64,000 nt of DNA, taken from assembly GCF_001687585.2 (NCBI RefSeq), contig NZ_CP016537.2, positions 902,001 through 966,000 of the forward strand, given 5' to 3'. Below, piece after piece: positions 9,870 to 22,570 of the stretch. Positions within the stretch are counted from its first letter, which is position 1; every line of letters begins with the position of its first letter. The position numbers were made by a program, and so were the translations under genes. The stretch comes from Planococcus halocryophilus. GTDB lineage: Bacteria; Bacillota; Bacilli; Bacillales_A; Planococcaceae. The notes below the pieces were generated by a model. That model ran no database searches. It was not told where the DNA came from and was given only the letters and a program-made list of their open reading frames with translations.

Positions 9870-11600
9870 ATGGTTAATCCGTTATGGAAAAATACAGAGA
9901 TTCGAAATCAGCTGAAAATCGTGACAAAAGAAATTGCGCCGGATCTCGTTTTGACAAATGCAACGTATCTTCATGGAATTTTTAAGAAATGGGTAACAGG
10001 GAATATATGGATATCTAGCGATCGTATTGTTTATGCGGGTAAGGAAATGCCGAAAATTGATGCTGCTACCGAAGTGACAGATATGACGGGTAAATACATT
10101 GTTCCCGGATACATTGAACCTCATGTTCATCCTACTCAATTATACAATCCTCAAAGTTTTGCAGATTATGCGGCTCAAGGTGGAACGACAATGTTCTTGT
10201 CCGATAACTTAACGTTTTTTATGGCACTTGAAAATAAGAAAGCGTTTTCATTTTTGGATCAATTAAGAGAGTTGCCGTTTAGCTTTTATTGGTGGACCCG
10301 GTTTGATTCACAAACAGAGTTGAATAATGAAGATCAATTGTTCACATCGACTTCAGTAGGGGAGTGGTTGGACCGCCAAGACGTGTTACTCGGTGGTGAA
10401 TTGACAGGTTGGCCTAAACTGCTTGCTGGCGATGACCAAATGCTGTATTGGATTCAAAAAGCGAAAATGGGCTTGAAAAAAATCGAGGGACATTTTCCAG
10501 GAGCATCAGAAAAAACCTTAGCTCGTATGCGACTACTTGGAGCGGATGGCGACCACGAATCCATGACTGTGGATGAAGTGGAAATGCGTTTACTTCATGG
10601 CTACGGTGTGACCCTTCGCCATTCTTCAATTCGACCGGATTTGCCGAATTTGTTAAAAGGAATCGTGGAGCGCGAGTTGAATGTGTTTGATAAGTTAATG
10701 ATGACAACAGACGGTTCGACACCAGCATTTCACTTAGATGGTGTAATGGATTGGTGCATTCAAATTGCACTTGATGCAGGGGTGCCACCAATTGATGCCT
10801 ACATGATGGCGTCTTATAACGTTGCTCGTTATTATAATGTGACGAGTCTCCACGGGTTAATCGCCACAGGACGTTATGCGAATTTAAATATTCTTGATGA
10901 GATTGAAAATCCAGTGCCTTCCGGTGTGATTTCAAAAGGTGTATGGTTGAAAAAAGATGGCAAGAAAGTCTGTTCATTGCCGAATGTAGATTGGTCCATT
11001 TTGCCGGATTTGGATATAGAATTTGACTTGACGGATGACGATTTCCAATTTTCGATGCCATTTGGTATTGAAATGATAAATGATGTTATTACAAAACCTT
11101 ATACAGTCAGTGTCGATACGCATGATGCCAATTTATCAAAAACACATGACGAAAGCTTTTTAATGCTCATCGATAAAAATGGAAAGTGGCGTGTGAATAC
11201 TTTGATTAAAGGGTTTGCGCCGGGACTAGATGGCTTTGCTTCTTCTTATACAAGTACGGGCGATATTATCCTTATTGGGAAAAATCGTGAAGACATGTGG
11301 CTAGCTTTCAATGAGATGAAACGATTAAAAGGTGGTATCATCCTTGCTGAAAATGGAGAAATTGTTCAATCCTTGCCACTTCCTTATGGGGGAGTTATGT
11401 CGGATTTACCGATGGAGAAACTGATTGAACAAGAACAGGCATTGAAGAAAGCATTGAAAGAACGGGGCTACAAGCATGGAGATGCCGTTTACACAATGTT
11501 GTTTTTACAGGCTACTCACTTGCCATACGTCCGCGTCACGCAAAAAGGCATCTACGATGTCAAAAATAAAAAAATACTGTTTCCATCATTTATGAGGTAA
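9870..11600 (+). CDS. yerA: Putative adenine deaminase (YerA-like amidohydrolase)
   Basis: A 576-residue metal-dependent hydrolase related to adenine deaminase. The amidohydrolase HxH motif is in YIEPHVHPTQ, and further likely metal or active-site residues are in LLGADGDHESM and TTDGSTPAFH. An adenine deaminase-type C-terminal domain follows (MLIDKNGKWRVNTLIKG onward). HPTQ replaces the HIES seen in typical Ade after the HxH, as in YerA proteins, so activity on adenine is not certain. ATG 9870 has an AGAAGG Shine-Dalgarno; an in-frame ATG at 9813 has none. The position after pur and before yerB-yerC is conserved with B. subtilis. Confidence 0.85.
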   Translation: MVNPLWKNTEIRNQLKIVTKEIAPDLVLTNATYLHGIFKKWVTGNIWISSDRIVYAGKEMPKIDAATEVTDMTGKYIVPGYIEPHVHPTQLYNPQSFADYAAQGGTTMFLSDNLTFFMALENKKAFSFLDQLRELPFSFYWWTRFDSQTELNNEDQLFTSTSVGEWLDRQDVLLGGELTGWPKLLAGDDQMLYWIQKAKMGLKKIEGHFPGASEKTLARMRLLGADGDHESMTVDEVEMRLLHGYGVTLRHSSIRPDLPNLLKGIVERELNVFDKLMMTTDGSTPAFHLDGVMDWCIQIALDAGVPPIDAYMMASYNVARYYNVTSLHGLIATGRYANLNILDEIENPVPSGVISKGVWLKKDGKKVCSLPNVDWSILPDLDIEFDLTDDDFQFSMPFGIEMINDVITKPYTVSVDTHDANLSKTHDESFLMLIDKNGKWRVNTLIKGFAPGLDGFASSYTSTGDIILIGKNREDMWLAFNEMKRLKGGIILAENGEIVQSLPLPYGGVMSDLPMEKLIEQEQALKKALKERGYKHGDAVYTMLFLQATHLPYVRVTQKGIYDVKNKKILFPSFMR

Positions 11601-11605
11601 CCGAT

Positions 11606-12652
11606 ATGAAAAAATGGCTGTTCATCTTTGTTTTTCTACTCATATTGGTAGCTGTTGCCGGGGGATTTTGGTTAATGGAAAAGGAAGACTCTACTTCTAC
11701 ACCGACTCCGAATCCTTCACCTGAGCAGCCTGTAGTAAAGAATAGTTTACCAATGACACCTTTTACTGGTGAATTGATGGATTTAACAACCGCTGGAAGA
11801 CCGGTCATGGCTGTTGTTAATAACCATCCAGATGCTCGTCCACAAACGGGGCTGGTCGAAGCAGACATCGTTTTTGAGATGATTGCAGAATTTAATATCA
11901 CAAGGTTTGTAGCGCTTTATCAAAGCGAATACCCAAATAAAGTTGGACCAATCCGAAGTGCTCGTGATTATTTTGTTGAACTTGCCTTAGCCTACGATGC
12001 TTTCTTTGTGGCTCATGGTTATAGTCCTGATGCTCGGGAAATGCTTGAATCGGGAATTATCGATCACATAAATGGCATGCAATATGATGGAACTTTGTTT
12101 CAGCGATCAACTGATCGCATTGCGCCACATAATTCCTATATCACCATGGAAAATATCACAAAAGCTATGAACAACGCGCAGACTTCCACAGAATACAAAG
12201 GACAATCACCTTATTATTTCTATGACTCAACGGAAAATGATAAACTTAAAAAACAGGCTCTTTCGATTCGAGTGGAGTATGGAACAAATAAGTTGTTTTA
12301 CAGCGACTTTCTATATGATAGTCAATCGCAGTTGTACAGCCGATCGGTAAACGGCGTAGCAATGGCCGATAAAGAAACCCTAGAAACAATAAAAGTCTCA
12401 AATGTTTTAGTTTTTGAAGCACAACATGAGACAATCGATTCTAAAGGGCGCCAGTCCATTGATTTGTCGAGTGGCGGAGCGGCTCTGCTGTTTCAAGCGG
12501 GTGGAGTTCGTGAAATCGAATGGAATTCGGTTGATGGAATGTTAGTCCCGTTTGCGGACGGAGAAGTGGTGAAATTGATACCAGGGAAAACTTGGATTCA
12601 TATTGTTCCTACTGTTCCAGGAATCGAGCAATCCGTTAGTTATACGCCGTGA
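11606..12652 (+). CDS. yerB: DUF3048 family protein (YerB-like), membrane-anchored
   Basis: A 348-residue exported protein. Residues 4-24 are hydrophobic (LFIFVFLLILVAVAGGFWL) and no Cys follows, so it is anchored by a transmembrane helix rather than as a lipoprotein. A Pro/Thr/Ser-rich linker (about 28-45) leads to the DUF3048 domain, whose conserved motifs RPVMAVVNNHPDARPQTG, VGPIRSARDYFVELA and HNSYI are present. The domain has no established activity that I know of. It starts 5 bases after yerA and probably shares its transcript. Confidence 0.88.
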   Translation: MKKWLFIFVFLLILVAVAGGFWLMEKEDSTSTPTPNPSPEQPVVKNSLPMTPFTGELMDLTTAGRPVMAVVNNHPDARPQTGLVEADIVFEMIAEFNITRFVALYQSEYPNKVGPIRSARDYFVELALAYDAFFVAHGYSPDAREMLESGIIDHINGMQYDGTLFQRSTDRIAPHNSYITMENITKAMNNAQTSTEYKGQSPYYFYDSTENDKLKKQALSIRVEYGTNKLFYSDFLYDSQSQLYSRSVNGVAMADKETLETIKVSNVLVFEAQHETIDSKGRQSIDLSSGGAALLFQAGGVREIEWNSVDGMLVPFADGEVVKLIPGKTWIHIVPTVPGIEQSVSYTP

Positions 12653-12684
12653 TGATTGTAGCAATGAAAGGATGAGGAAGCTGC

Positions 12685-13005
12685 ATGCAAGTTGATAAAA
12701 TTAGAGGCCATCAAACAGAGCAATTAATCGAAGCAGTTTTGGCCTTAAAAGATAAGGAAGAAGCTTATCGTTTCTTCGATGATTTATGTACAATTAGTGA
12801 GATTCAATCGATGTCTCAGCGGCTAGAAGTGGCACATATGCTTCGCATGAAAAAAACGTACGAAAAAATAAAAAATGAAACAGGTGCTAGCACGGCAACG
12901 ATTTCTCGTGTACGCCGTTGCTTGAATTATGGCAACGATGCTTATGATGCAATGTTAGAACGCCTTTATCCAGATGAAAAACCTTTTGAACTTCCAAAAG
13001 ACTGA
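12685..13005 (+). CDS. yerC: YerC/YecD family TrpR-like DNA-binding protein
   Basis: A 106-residue all-helical protein of the Trp repressor superfamily. The helix-turn-helix region reads YEKIKNETGASTATISRVRR (about residues 57-76). Family members are conserved across Bacillales next to yerB and pcrB; their operator and effector are not visible here. An AAGGATGAGGAAG region precedes the ATG. A terminator follows immediately, so the pcrB operon is transcribed separately or by partial readthrough. Confidence 0.9.
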   Translation: MQVDKIRGHQTEQLIEAVLALKDKEEAYRFFDDLCTISEIQSMSQRLEVAHMLRMKKTYEKIKNETGASTATISRVRRCLNYGNDAYDAMLERLYPDEKPFELPKD

Positions 13006-13034
13006 ACAGAGAACCGACTCTGTTCGGTTTTTTT
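13004..13034 (+). terminator. Terminator after yerC
   Basis: Arms GAACAGAG (13004-13011) and CTCTGTTC (13018-13025) are followed by GG and seven T residues. It overlaps the yerC stop codon. Confidence 0.85.
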
Positions 13035-13080
13035 GTTATACTAAATAGATGATAACTGAGATAAAGTTGGGTGAAAAAAG

Positions 13081-13773
13081 ATGGATTTCAAAACATGGCA
13101 GCATGTCTTTAAATTAGATCCAGCAAAAGAAATCACAGATGGACATTTGGAACGAATTTGTAAATCCGGGACTGATGCCATCTTGATTGGCGGCAGTGAT
13201 AATGTCACACTCGACAATGTCCTCCATTTAACGGAACGTGTGCAGCACTATCAGCTGCCTATTGTGTTAGAAATCTCCACAATCGATTCTGTAGCGCCGG
13301 GATTTGACTATTATTTTATCCCGACTGTTTTAAACAGTGACAATCTACTATGGGTTAAAGGGCTTCATCATAAAGCCATTCGTGAATATGGAGAGATTTT
13401 GGATTGGGATGAACTTGTTCCAGAAGGTTATTGTATTTTGAATGCCGATTGCAAAGCTGCAAAATTAACTGATGCACAAACCGATTTGACGACCGAAGAT
13501 GTATTAGCTTATGCCCGGTTAGCGGAATATTTCTTCCGTTTGCCTATTTTTTATATGGAGTATAGTGGCATGTTTGGGGATATGGAACTCGTTGAAAAAG
13601 TGAAAAGAGTCCTTGTTGAAACCCGTTTGTTTTATGGCGGGGGTATCCATTCGGTTGATACGGCAAGAAAAGCGTTGGCTTTTGCAGATACCATTGTCGT
13701 TGGCAATATTATTTATGAAAATATCGATAAAGCGATTGAAACCGTAGAGGCAGTTGCGGAAACGGCTGGTTAA
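13081..13773 (+). CDS. pcrB: Heptaprenylglyceryl phosphate synthase PcrB
   Basis: A TIM-barrel prenyltransferase that joins heptaprenyl diphosphate to glycerol-1-phosphate; in Bacillales it makes an archaeal-type ether lipid precursor. The 230 residues carry [12 protein letters not shown] near residue 35, YFIPTVLNS, and the phosphate-binding C-terminal motifs LFYGGGIHS and [12 protein letters not shown]. The ribosome-binding site is weak (TTGGGTGAAAAAAG). A TATACT hexamer upstream (13037-13042) may be a -10 element. It precedes pcrA by 40 bases, and the end of the gene contains a promoter and LexA-like site for pcrA. Confidence 0.93.
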   Translation: MDFKTWQHVFKLDPAKEITDGHLERICKSGTDAILIGGSDNVTLDNVLHLTERVQHYQLPIVLEISTIDSVAPGFDYYFIPTVLNSDNLLWVKGLHHKAIREYGEILDWDELVPEGYCILNADCKAAKLTDAQTDLTTEDVLAYARLAEYFFRLPIFYMEYSGMFGDMELVEKVKRVLVETRLFYGGGIHSVDTARKALAFADTIVVGNIIYENIDKAIETVEAVAETAG

Positions 13774-13800
13774 TCGTTATACTAATAAGAACGAATGTTC
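13754..13800 (+). promoter_or_regulatory. pcrA promoter with a LexA (SOS) box-like site
   Basis: TTGCGG (13754-13759), an 18-base spacer and TATACT (13778-13783) form a sigma-A-like promoter within the last codons of pcrB and just after its stop. Right at the expected start site is GAACGAATGTTC (13789-13800). It matches the core GAAC-N4-GTTC of the Gram-positive LexA box, but the two outermost consensus bases differ. Confidence 0.6.
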
Positions 13801-13813
13801 GAGGTGGTGCACA

Positions 13814-16027
13814 ATGGAATTAATATCAAAAAACTTATTAAACGGGATGAACCCGGAACAAGCGGAAGCAGTCAAAACGACTGAAGGTCCTTTATTAATT
13901 ATGGCTGGTGCAGGATCAGGTAAAACGCGTGTGCTGACACACCGTATTGCTTATTTGGTGCTGGAAAAACAAGTTTACCCGTCAAATATTTTAGCAATTA
14001 CGTTTACCAATAAAGCCGCACGTGAAATGCGCAACCGAATTGATGGATTATTAGGACACGGAACAGGACAGCGTATGTGGGCTTCTACATTCCACTCGAT
14101 GTGTGTGCGTATTTTGAGGCGTGATATCGACCGTTTAGGTATGTCGAAAAACTTCTCGATTTTGGATACTACCGATCAATTAACGGTCATTAAAAATGTA
14201 TTAAAACAACAAAACTTGGATCCGAAAAAATATGAACCAAGAACGATGTTAAATGCGATTTCATCATCAAAAAACGAATGCATTGATGCTGCTCAATTTG
14301 CAGCGGACATGAATCAATTTAATCCATATGAGAAAACAGTCTCGGACGTATATACAGCATATGAGAAACGCTTGAAGAAAAACCAGTCACTGGATTTTGA
14401 TGATTTAATCATGACAACGTTGAATTTGTTCAACACTGTCCCTGAAGTATTAGAGTATTATCAAAACAAATTCCATTACATTCATGTAGATGAATACCAA
14501 GATACCAACAATGCTCAATATCAATTGGTTCAGAAGTTGGCAAGCAAATTTAAGAATATTTGTGTGGTTGGCGATTCGGATCAGTCGATTTATCGCTGGC
14601 GTGGAGCAGATATTACCAATATCCTGTCGTTTGAAAAAGATTATCCAAATGCGAAAGTGATTATGCTTGAGCAAAATTATCGTTCGACAAAACGTATATT
14701 GCAGGCAGCGAATGACGTGATTCAAAAAAACACAAGTCGTTATCCAAAAGAATTGCGTACGGACAACGATGAAGGTACGGCTATTACTTTGCATAAAGCG
14801 GGAGACGAGCGTCAAGAAGCGCAATTTGTTGTTCAAACCATTCAAAGATTGATGGACGAAGAAAATTACAAAACTTCTGATTTTGCGATTCTTTATCGCA
14901 CGAACGCACAATCGCGGATTATGGAGGAAATGTTCGTTAAATCGAATATGTCATATACCATTGTTGGTGGAACGAAATTCTATGATCGCAAAGAAATTAA
15001 AGACTTATTGGCGTATTTGCGTTTGATTGCCAATAACGATGATGATTTGTCTTTAGCTCGTGTAATTAATGAACCAAAGCGTGGAATTGGTGCGACTTCT
15101 TTCGAGAAAATGGCACGTTTTGCAATTGAACAAGACCGGACGATTATGGATGCATTACAAGAAGCAGACTTTATGGGGTTAACGCCAAAAACAGCACAAA
15201 CAGCTTTAGAGTTCCGCAACATGATGGCGAGTTTCACGCAAATGCAAGAATATTTGTCTGTAACAGAACTCGTTGAAGAAGTACTGAAAAAGTCAGGTTA
15301 TCGTCAAATGCTACAAAACGATAAAACCATTGAAGGTGAAAGCCGTCTCGAAAACTTAGATGAATTTTTATCAGTCACGAAAGCTTTTGAAAAACAAAGC
15401 GATGACAAATCCTTAGTCGCTTTCTTGACTGATTTAGCATTGATTTCAGATATCGATTCATTGGATGATGAAGAAGATGCAGATGGTCCGATTATTTTAA
15501 TGACGATGCACGCAGCAAAAGGGTTAGAGTTCCCTGTCGTTTTTATTATCGGATTAGAAGAAAACGTCTTCCCTCATTCACGGTCGAATAATGACGATGA
15601 GGAATTAGAAGAAGAACGCAGACTTGCTTATGTTGGAATTACCCGAGCAGAACAACGTTTGTATTTGACGCACGCCTCTTCACGGACATTGTTTGGGAAA
15701 AGTAATTTCAATATGCCATCTCGGTTTATTTCGGAGATTTCAGAAGATCTGATTGAACAAACGCGAGCTCACCATCGTGCGGGTGCTACAACAAGTTATC
15801 GACAAGTACCGAAGCGACCAGCAGTAACTCGTCCTAGCTATAATCAGTCAGGCAGTGAGAAATTAGGTTGGAAAACAGGTGATAAAGCGACGCATAAAAA
15901 ATGGGGTACCGGAACGGTCGTTAGCGTCAAAGGCGAAGGTGAACAAACAGAACTCGATATTGCGTTCCCGAGCCCTGTCGGCATTAAACGGTTATTGGCT
16001 AAATTTGCGCCGATTGAAAAAGTATAA
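13814..16027 (+). CDS. pcrA: ATP-dependent DNA helicase PcrA (UvrD/Rep family)
   Basis: Superfamily 1A 3'-5' helicase for repair, removal of RecA filaments and rolling-circle replication. The 737 residues carry Walker A AGAGSGKT (residues 31-38), DEYQDTN, the QNYRST motif, [12 protein letters not shown] and [11 protein letters not shown]. The C-terminus ([17 protein letters not shown]) matches the tudor-like RNA polymerase-binding region of PcrA/UvrD. ATG 13814 is preceded by GAGGTGG (13801-13807). It heads a likely pcrA-ligA-camS transcript under the SOS-like promoter just upstream. Confidence 0.97.
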   Translation: MELISKNLLNGMNPEQAEAVKTTEGPLLIMAGAGSGKTRVLTHRIAYLVLEKQVYPSNILAITFTNKAAREMRNRIDGLLGHGTGQRMWASTFHSMCVRILRRDIDRLGMSKNFSILDTTDQLTVIKNVLKQQNLDPKKYEPRTMLNAISSSKNECIDAAQFAADMNQFNPYEKTVSDVYTAYEKRLKKNQSLDFDDLIMTTLNLFNTVPEVLEYYQNKFHYIHVDEYQDTNNAQYQLVQKLASKFKNICVVGDSDQSIYRWRGADITNILSFEKDYPNAKVIMLEQNYRSTKRILQAANDVIQKNTSRYPKELRTDNDEGTAITLHKAGDERQEAQFVVQTIQRLMDEENYKTSDFAILYRTNAQSRIMEEMFVKSNMSYTIVGGTKFYDRKEIKDLLAYLRLIANNDDDLSLARVINEPKRGIGATSFEKMARFAIEQDRTIMDALQEADFMGLTPKTAQTALEFRNMMASFTQMQEYLSVTELVEEVLKKSGYRQMLQNDKTIEGESRLENLDEFLSVTKAFEKQSDDKSLVAFLTDLALISDIDSLDDEEDADGPIILMTMHAAKGLEFPVVFIIGLEENVFPHSRSNNDDEELEEERRLAYVGITRAEQRLYLTHASSRTLFGKSNFNMPSRFISEISEDLIEQTRAHHRAGATTSYRQVPKRPAVTRPSYNQSGSEKLGWKTGDKATHKKWGTGTVVSVKGEGEQTELDIAFPSPVGIKRLLAKFAPIEKV

Positions 16028-16042
16028 TCGGGAGGAAACTAG

Positions 16043-18049
<2,007 letters not shown>

Positions 18050-18061
18050 GGGGATTTTAAC

Positions 18062-19192
18062 ATGAAACGCATATGGTGGATTCCAATCAGTCTGCTGCTG
18101 TTATCGGGATGTGTTCCGTCGAAAACAGATGAGAAAACAGAAGTGATAAATGAAAAAGAAGAAGTAGAAACGGCAATCATCCCGAGCATGCAGTTGGATG
18201 ATCAGTTTTACCGTACGCTCCTGCCTTATAAAGCAAGCGCTACAAGAGGGAAAATCGTTAATCGTTTAAACTCTCGTTACGATATTGCTGAAACAGAAAA
18301 TGGTTTATTGCGTTTGTCGCAAAAGCAATTTTCACCGGATGATTATTATTTTCAAGAAGGTCAAAAAATTACGGATGAAGATGTAACTTCATGGTTACGA
18401 CGTTCGAGTGAAGACAATCCAGCTGGATTGAATCTTGCTGATAAACGTACAGCAGAGCAAAAAAAAGCAGGAGAACGTCCTCCTGCTGAAATACTGGCAC
18501 ATGTCATTGAACAAAATTATTTAGTGAAAACCAATGAAGATACAATCCGTCTTGGTGGTATTTCAATCGGTCTTGCACTCAATTCATCTTACTCTGGTAG
18601 TGAAAACGGCATTTCTTACGAAGAAGAAATACCTCAAGCGCAACTAGAAAAAGAAGGCAAACGCATAGCTGATGAAATCGTTAAACGTTTGCGTGAAAAA
18701 GAAGGCTTAGCTGATGTGCCGATAGTGGTAGGGCTTTTTAAACAAAATGCAGGCAGTTCGATGATTCCAGGCACTTACTTTTCATCAGGTGCCGCACCCG
18801 GTGGAAAAAACAGCGTTGCTAGCTGGAATCCAATAAATGAGGATTATGTATTATTCCCTACGTCCGGTAGCGATGACAATTATCGAGATATCGATACAGC
18901 GTTTCGCAATTTCAAGCAAGATGTCGAAATTTATTTTTCAAATTACACCAGTGTTATTGGCACTGGATTTTATCAAGAAAATGAATTAAAAGAATTGAAA
19001 GTTGAAATTCCAATTCAATTTTATGGAGTATCAGAAGTGATTGGTTTTACGCAATATGTGACAGGTCTAGTGATGGAGCATTTTCCTGAAAATGTGTTAA
19101 TAGAAGTTAGCGTCACTTCAAGTAATGGTCCCGAAGCGTTAATTTTGAAAAAAGCAGGAGAAACGGAACCCTTTGTTCACATTTATGAATAA
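18062..19192 (+). CDS. camS: CamS-family lipoprotein (YerH-like)
   Basis: A 376-residue secreted lipoprotein. The signal peptide ends in a lipobox LLSGC with the lipidated Cys at residue 17. The rest is a CamS domain, the family that in enterococci and staphylococci gives rise to the sex pheromone cAM373 from its signal peptide; elsewhere its role is unclear. It lies 12 bases after ligA, the conserved Bacillales position. A strong terminator closes the operon, and B. subtilis yerI and opuE are absent between it and gatC. Confidence 0.93.
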   Translation: MKRIWWIPISLLLLSGCVPSKTDEKTEVINEKEEVETAIIPSMQLDDQFYRTLLPYKASATRGKIVNRLNSRYDIAETENGLLRLSQKQFSPDDYYFQEGQKITDEDVTSWLRRSSEDNPAGLNLADKRTAEQKKAGERPPAEILAHVIEQNYLVKTNEDTIRLGGISIGLALNSSYSGSENGISYEEEIPQAQLEKEGKRIADEIVKRLREKEGLADVPIVVGLFKQNAGSSMIPGTYFSSGAAPGGKNSVASWNPINEDYVLFPTSGSDDNYRDIDTAFRNFKQDVEIYFSNYTSVIGTGFYQENELKELKVEIPIQFYGVSEVIGFTQYVTGLVMEHFPENVLIEVSVTSSNGPEALILKKAGETEPFVHIYE

Positions 19193-19203
19193 TCTCCATT
19201 GAA

Positions 19204-19242
19204 AATAGGGATAGCCATACGGCTGTCCCTATTCATTTTTTT
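19204..19242 (+). terminator. Terminator after camS
   Basis: Thirteen-base arms (19204-19216 and 19221-19233, one G-T wobble) with loop ATAC are followed by a T-rich run. This is the end of the pcrA-ligA-camS unit. Confidence 0.88.
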
Positions 19243-19294
19243 AGAAAAATGGTATGATATAGCGTATGTTTACTGAATCCGGAGGTGTAAAGAA

Positions 19295-19585
19295 ATGGCG
19301 AAAATGACGAAAGAAGAAGTAATTGAAGTCGCACATTTGGCGAGACTCGCAATTACAGATGAAGAAGCGATACATTTTGCAGATCAATTAGAAGCAATTA
19401 CGAATGCAATGGAATTGTTAAGTGAACTAGATACAGAAAATGTTGAACCAACGACGCACGTATTGCAGATGGTCAACGTGTTGCGCGAAGATAAATCCAT
19501 CCCTGGATTAGACCGTGATTTGGTTATGAAAAACGTAAAAGAACATGAAGGTGGACAAGTAAAAGTCCCAACAATTTTAGAATAG
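19295..19585 (+). CDS. gatC: Asp/Glu-tRNA amidotransferase subunit C
   Basis: Small bracing subunit of GatCAB, which converts Glu-tRNA(Gln) and Asp-tRNA(Asn) to the amidated forms in bacteria lacking GlnRS. The 96 residues match the family, with [17 protein letters not shown] at the N-terminus. A GGAGGTG Shine-Dalgarno (19281-19287) precedes it. An extended -10-like TGGTATGAT lies at 19250-19258, just after the camS terminator, but no good -35 was found. It is the first gene of gatCAB. Confidence 0.96.
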   Translation: MAKMTKEEVIEVAHLARLAITDEEAIHFADQLEAITNAMELLSELDTENVEPTTHVLQMVNVLREDKSIPGLDRDLVMKNVKEHEGGQVKVPTILE

Positions 19586-19604
19586 TCGAAAGGAGGAACC
19601 AAAC

Positions 19605-21074
19605 ATGTCATTTGTAGAAAAAACAGCTGCACAATTACAGGAAATGATACATACAAAAGAAACGACAATTGCGAAAATGACTGAAAAAGCATTTGATCGC
19701 ATTGAAGCTCTTGAGCCGAAAGTAGATGCATTTCTTGCGTTGAACAAAGAACGTGCGACACAACTTGCAGCAGAAATGGATCAAGTGCCTTTTGCTGAAC
19801 GCGGACCATTATTTGGTTTACCAATCGGAGTAAAAGACAATATCGTAACAGAAGGACTAGAAACAACGGCTTCAAGTCGTATTTTAGAAGGATTTAACCC
19901 TATCTATAATGCAACTGTTGTGGATAAGTTGAGAGAAGCTGGAATGGTAACCGTCGGTAAATTGAACATGGATGAATTCGCAATGGGTTCTTCTAACGAA
20001 AACTCGTATTACAAAAAAACGAAAAATCCATGGAATCTTGAAACTGTTCCAGGCGGCTCTTCTGGTGGCTCTGCTGCTGCAGTTGCAGCTGGAGAAGTTC
20101 CATTCTCACTAGGCTCGGATACGGGTGGTTCGATACGTCAGCCTGCTGCTTTTTGTGGTGTTGTGGGGATGAAGCCAACTTACGGACGAGTTTCTCGCTT
20201 TGGGTTGATCGCTTATGCCTCTTCATTAGATCAAATTGGTCCAATTACAAGAACAGTAAAAGACAATGCGTTGTTATTAAATGCGATTTCTGGATATGAC
20301 GACAAAGATTCAACGTCTGCAAATGTGGAAGTCCCAGATTTCACAGCGGCATTGACGGGTGATATTACAGGTCTTCGCATCGGTGTTCCAAAAGAATATT
20401 TTGCTGAAGGTGTTGGCGAAGCCGCAAAACAAGCTGTTCTTGACGCATTGAAAGTGCTTGAAGAGCGGGGCGCAATATGTGAAGAAATTTCACTTCCGCA
20501 TTCGAAATACGCATTAGCAACTTATTATATTTTGGCTTCTTCTGAAGCTTCATCTAACCTTTCACGCTTTGACGGTATTCGCTATGGTTACCGCACAGAA
20601 AAAGCAGGAAGTCTTCTTGAGTTTTACATGAATACGCGCTCTGAAGGATTTGGCGATGAAGTAAAACGCCGCATCATGCTTGGAACGTATGCACTAAGCT
20701 CAGGTTATTACGATGCTTATTACAAAAAAGCGCAAAAAGTTCGTACATTGATCAAAAAAGATTTTGACGATGCATTTGAAAAATACGATGTTATTGTCGG
20801 TCCAACAACGCCAACACCAGCATTTAAAATTGGTGAAATCATTGATGATCCACTAACAATGTATGCAAATGATATTTTAACAATTCCAGTCAACCTAGCA
20901 GGTGTACCAGCTATTTCAATTCCTTGTGGATTTGAAAACGGCCTACCACTAGGTTTGCAAATTATCGGGAAACATTTCGACGAAGAAACGGTTTATCGTG
21001 TTGCAGATGTTTATGAACAAGCAACAGATTTCCATAAAAAAACTCCTCAAACATGGGAGGGAGCAGCACAATGA
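19605..21074 (+). CDS. gatA: Asp/Glu-tRNA amidotransferase subunit A
   Basis: Glutaminase subunit of GatCAB, 489 residues. The amidase-signature Ser-cisSer-Lys triad is recognisable: Lys in [10 protein letters not shown], then the glycine-serine-rich [17 protein letters not shown] and the nucleophile in [13 protein letters not shown]. An AAAGGAGG ribosome-binding site precedes ATG 19605. The stop codon overlaps the gatB start in an ATGA. Confidence 0.98.
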   Translation: MSFVEKTAAQLQEMIHTKETTIAKMTEKAFDRIEALEPKVDAFLALNKERATQLAAEMDQVPFAERGPLFGLPIGVKDNIVTEGLETTASSRILEGFNPIYNATVVDKLREAGMVTVGKLNMDEFAMGSSNENSYYKKTKNPWNLETVPGGSSGGSAAAVAAGEVPFSLGSDTGGSIRQPAAFCGVVGMKPTYGRVSRFGLIAYASSLDQIGPITRTVKDNALLLNAISGYDDKDSTSANVEVPDFTAALTGDITGLRIGVPKEYFAEGVGEAAKQAVLDALKVLEERGAICEEISLPHSKYALATYYILASSEASSNLSRFDGIRYGYRTEKAGSLLEFYMNTRSEGFGDEVKRRIMLGTYALSSGYYDAYYKKAQKVRTLIKKDFDDAFEKYDVIVGPTTPTPAFKIGEIIDDPLTMYANDILTIPVNLAGVPAISIPCGFENGLPLGLQIIGKHFDEETVYRVADVYEQATDFHKKTPQTWEGAAQ

Positions 21075-22501
21075 ACTTTGAAACAATCATTGGACTTGAA
21101 GTCCACGTGGAATTAAAAACAGAATCGAAAATGTTTTCTCCAGCACCGGCTCACTTTGGTGCGGAACCGAATACCAATACGAACGTTATCGACCTCGGTT
21201 ATCCAGGCGTTTTACCAGTAGTAAATAAAACGGCTGTGGACTGGGCGATGAGAGCGGCACTTGCATTAAACTGTGAAATTACGCGTCACACGAAATTTGA
21301 CCGTAAAAACTACTTTTATCCAGATAACCCGAAAGCTTACCAAATTTCACAATTTGATCAGCCAATCGGTGAGCACGGTTGGATTGAAATCGAAGTAAAA
21401 GGTGAGAAAAAACGTATCGGAATCACGCGTCTTCATATGGAAGAAGATGCTGGGAAATTGACGCATACAGGAAATGGTCATTCATTGGTAGACTTTAACC
21501 GCCAAGGAACACCGTTAATCGAAATCGTGTCTGAACCAGATATTCGTACTGCTGATGAAGCTTACGCTTACCTTGAAAAAATCAAAGCAATCATTCAATA
21601 TACTGGCGTTTCAGATGTTCGTATGGAAGAAGGATCGTTGCGTTGTGATGCGAACATTTCACTTCGTCCGTTTGGCCAAGAACAATTCGGTACAAAGACC
21701 GAATTGAAAAACTTAAACTCTTTCAACTTTGTTCGTAAAGGCATTGAGCACGAACAAGTTCGTCAAGAGCAAGTGTTATTGTCAGGTGGCATCATCGAGC
21801 AAGAAACACGTCGCTATGACGAATCAACAGGTAAAACATTGTTGATGCGTATTAAAGAAGGATCTGACGATTACCGTTACTTCCCAGAGCCAGATTTAGT
21901 CGACATTGTGATCGATGATGCTTGGCTTGAGCGTGTCCGTTCTGAAATTCCAGAATTGCCGGATGCAAGAAAAGCACGTTATGTATCAGAGCTTGGCTTG
22001 TCTTCGTATGATGCAATGGTGTTGACGTTAGCAAAACCAATTTCTGATTTCTTCGAAGCGACAGTAATAGCTGGTGCTGATGCGAAACTTGCTTCTAACT
22101 GGTTGATGGGCGAAGTTTCAGCTTATCTAAATGCTGAGCAAAAAGAGCTTTCAGATACTGCGTTAACTCCTGAAGGTTTGGCAGGCATGATCAAATTAAT
22201 TTCAGACGGTACGATTTCGTCTAAAATCGCGAAGAAAGTCTTTAAAGAATTGATCGAAAAAGGCGGCGACGCGAACGATATCGTCAAAGCTAAAGGACTT
22301 GTTCAGATCTCTGATGAAAACACATTGCGTGAATTTGTCACAGCAGCTCTTGATAATAATCCACAATCGATTGAAGACTTTAAAAACGGTAAAGACCGTG
22401 CAATTGGTTTCCTTGTTGGGCAAATTATGAAGCAAACAAAAGGGCAGGCAAACCCGCCATTGCTTAATAAAATTCTTCTTGAAGAAATTGCAAAGCGATA
22501 A
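21071..22501 (+). CDS. gatB: Asp/Glu-tRNA amidotransferase subunit B
   Basis: Kinase and tRNA-binding subunit of GatCAB. The 476 residues equal the B. subtilis length. The N-terminal cradle domain opens with [12 protein letters not shown] and carries [10 protein letters not shown]; the C-terminal YqeY-like tail domain binds tRNA. ATG 21071 overlaps the gatA stop (ATGA), and the preceding GGAGGGAG lies in gatA coding sequence. It is followed by a terminator and then a repeat array. Confidence 0.98.
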   Translation: MNFETIIGLEVHVELKTESKMFSPAPAHFGAEPNTNTNVIDLGYPGVLPVVNKTAVDWAMRAALALNCEITRHTKFDRKNYFYPDNPKAYQISQFDQPIGEHGWIEIEVKGEKKRIGITRLHMEEDAGKLTHTGNGHSLVDFNRQGTPLIEIVSEPDIRTADEAYAYLEKIKAIIQYTGVSDVRMEEGSLRCDANISLRPFGQEQFGTKTELKNLNSFNFVRKGIEHEQVRQEQVLLSGGIIEQETRRYDESTGKTLLMRIKEGSDDYRYFPEPDLVDIVIDDAWLERVRSEIPELPDARKARYVSELGLSSYDAMVLTLAKPISDFFEATVIAGADAKLASNWLMGEVSAYLNAEQKELSDTALTPEGLAGMIKLISDGTISSKIAKKVFKELIEKGGDANDIVKAKGLVQISDENTLREFVTAALDNNPQSIEDFKNGKDRAIGFLVGQIMKQTKGQANPPLLNKILLEEIAKR

Positions 22502-22522
22502 AATAGTTGAATGATAGGAAAG

Positions 22523-22550
22523 GGTGGTCCGTTATGGGCCATCTTTTTTT
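22523..22550 (+). terminator. Terminator after gatB
   Basis: Arms GGTGGTCC (22523-22530) and GGGCCATC (22536-22543) pair with two G-T wobbles and are followed by seven T residues. Confidence 0.8.
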
Positions 22551-22570
22551 ATGGTATTGCAGAGAAAGTG

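Noticed and set aside
10414..11061. A 215-codon minus-strand frame opposite yerA
   Set aside because: It lies wholly within a well-supported gene, has low-complexity composition (many Leu, His and Ser) and no ribosome-binding site.
19384..19875. A 163-codon minus-strand frame across gatC and gatA
   Set aside because: It is antisense to two essential genes with clear homology, and its composition is atypical.
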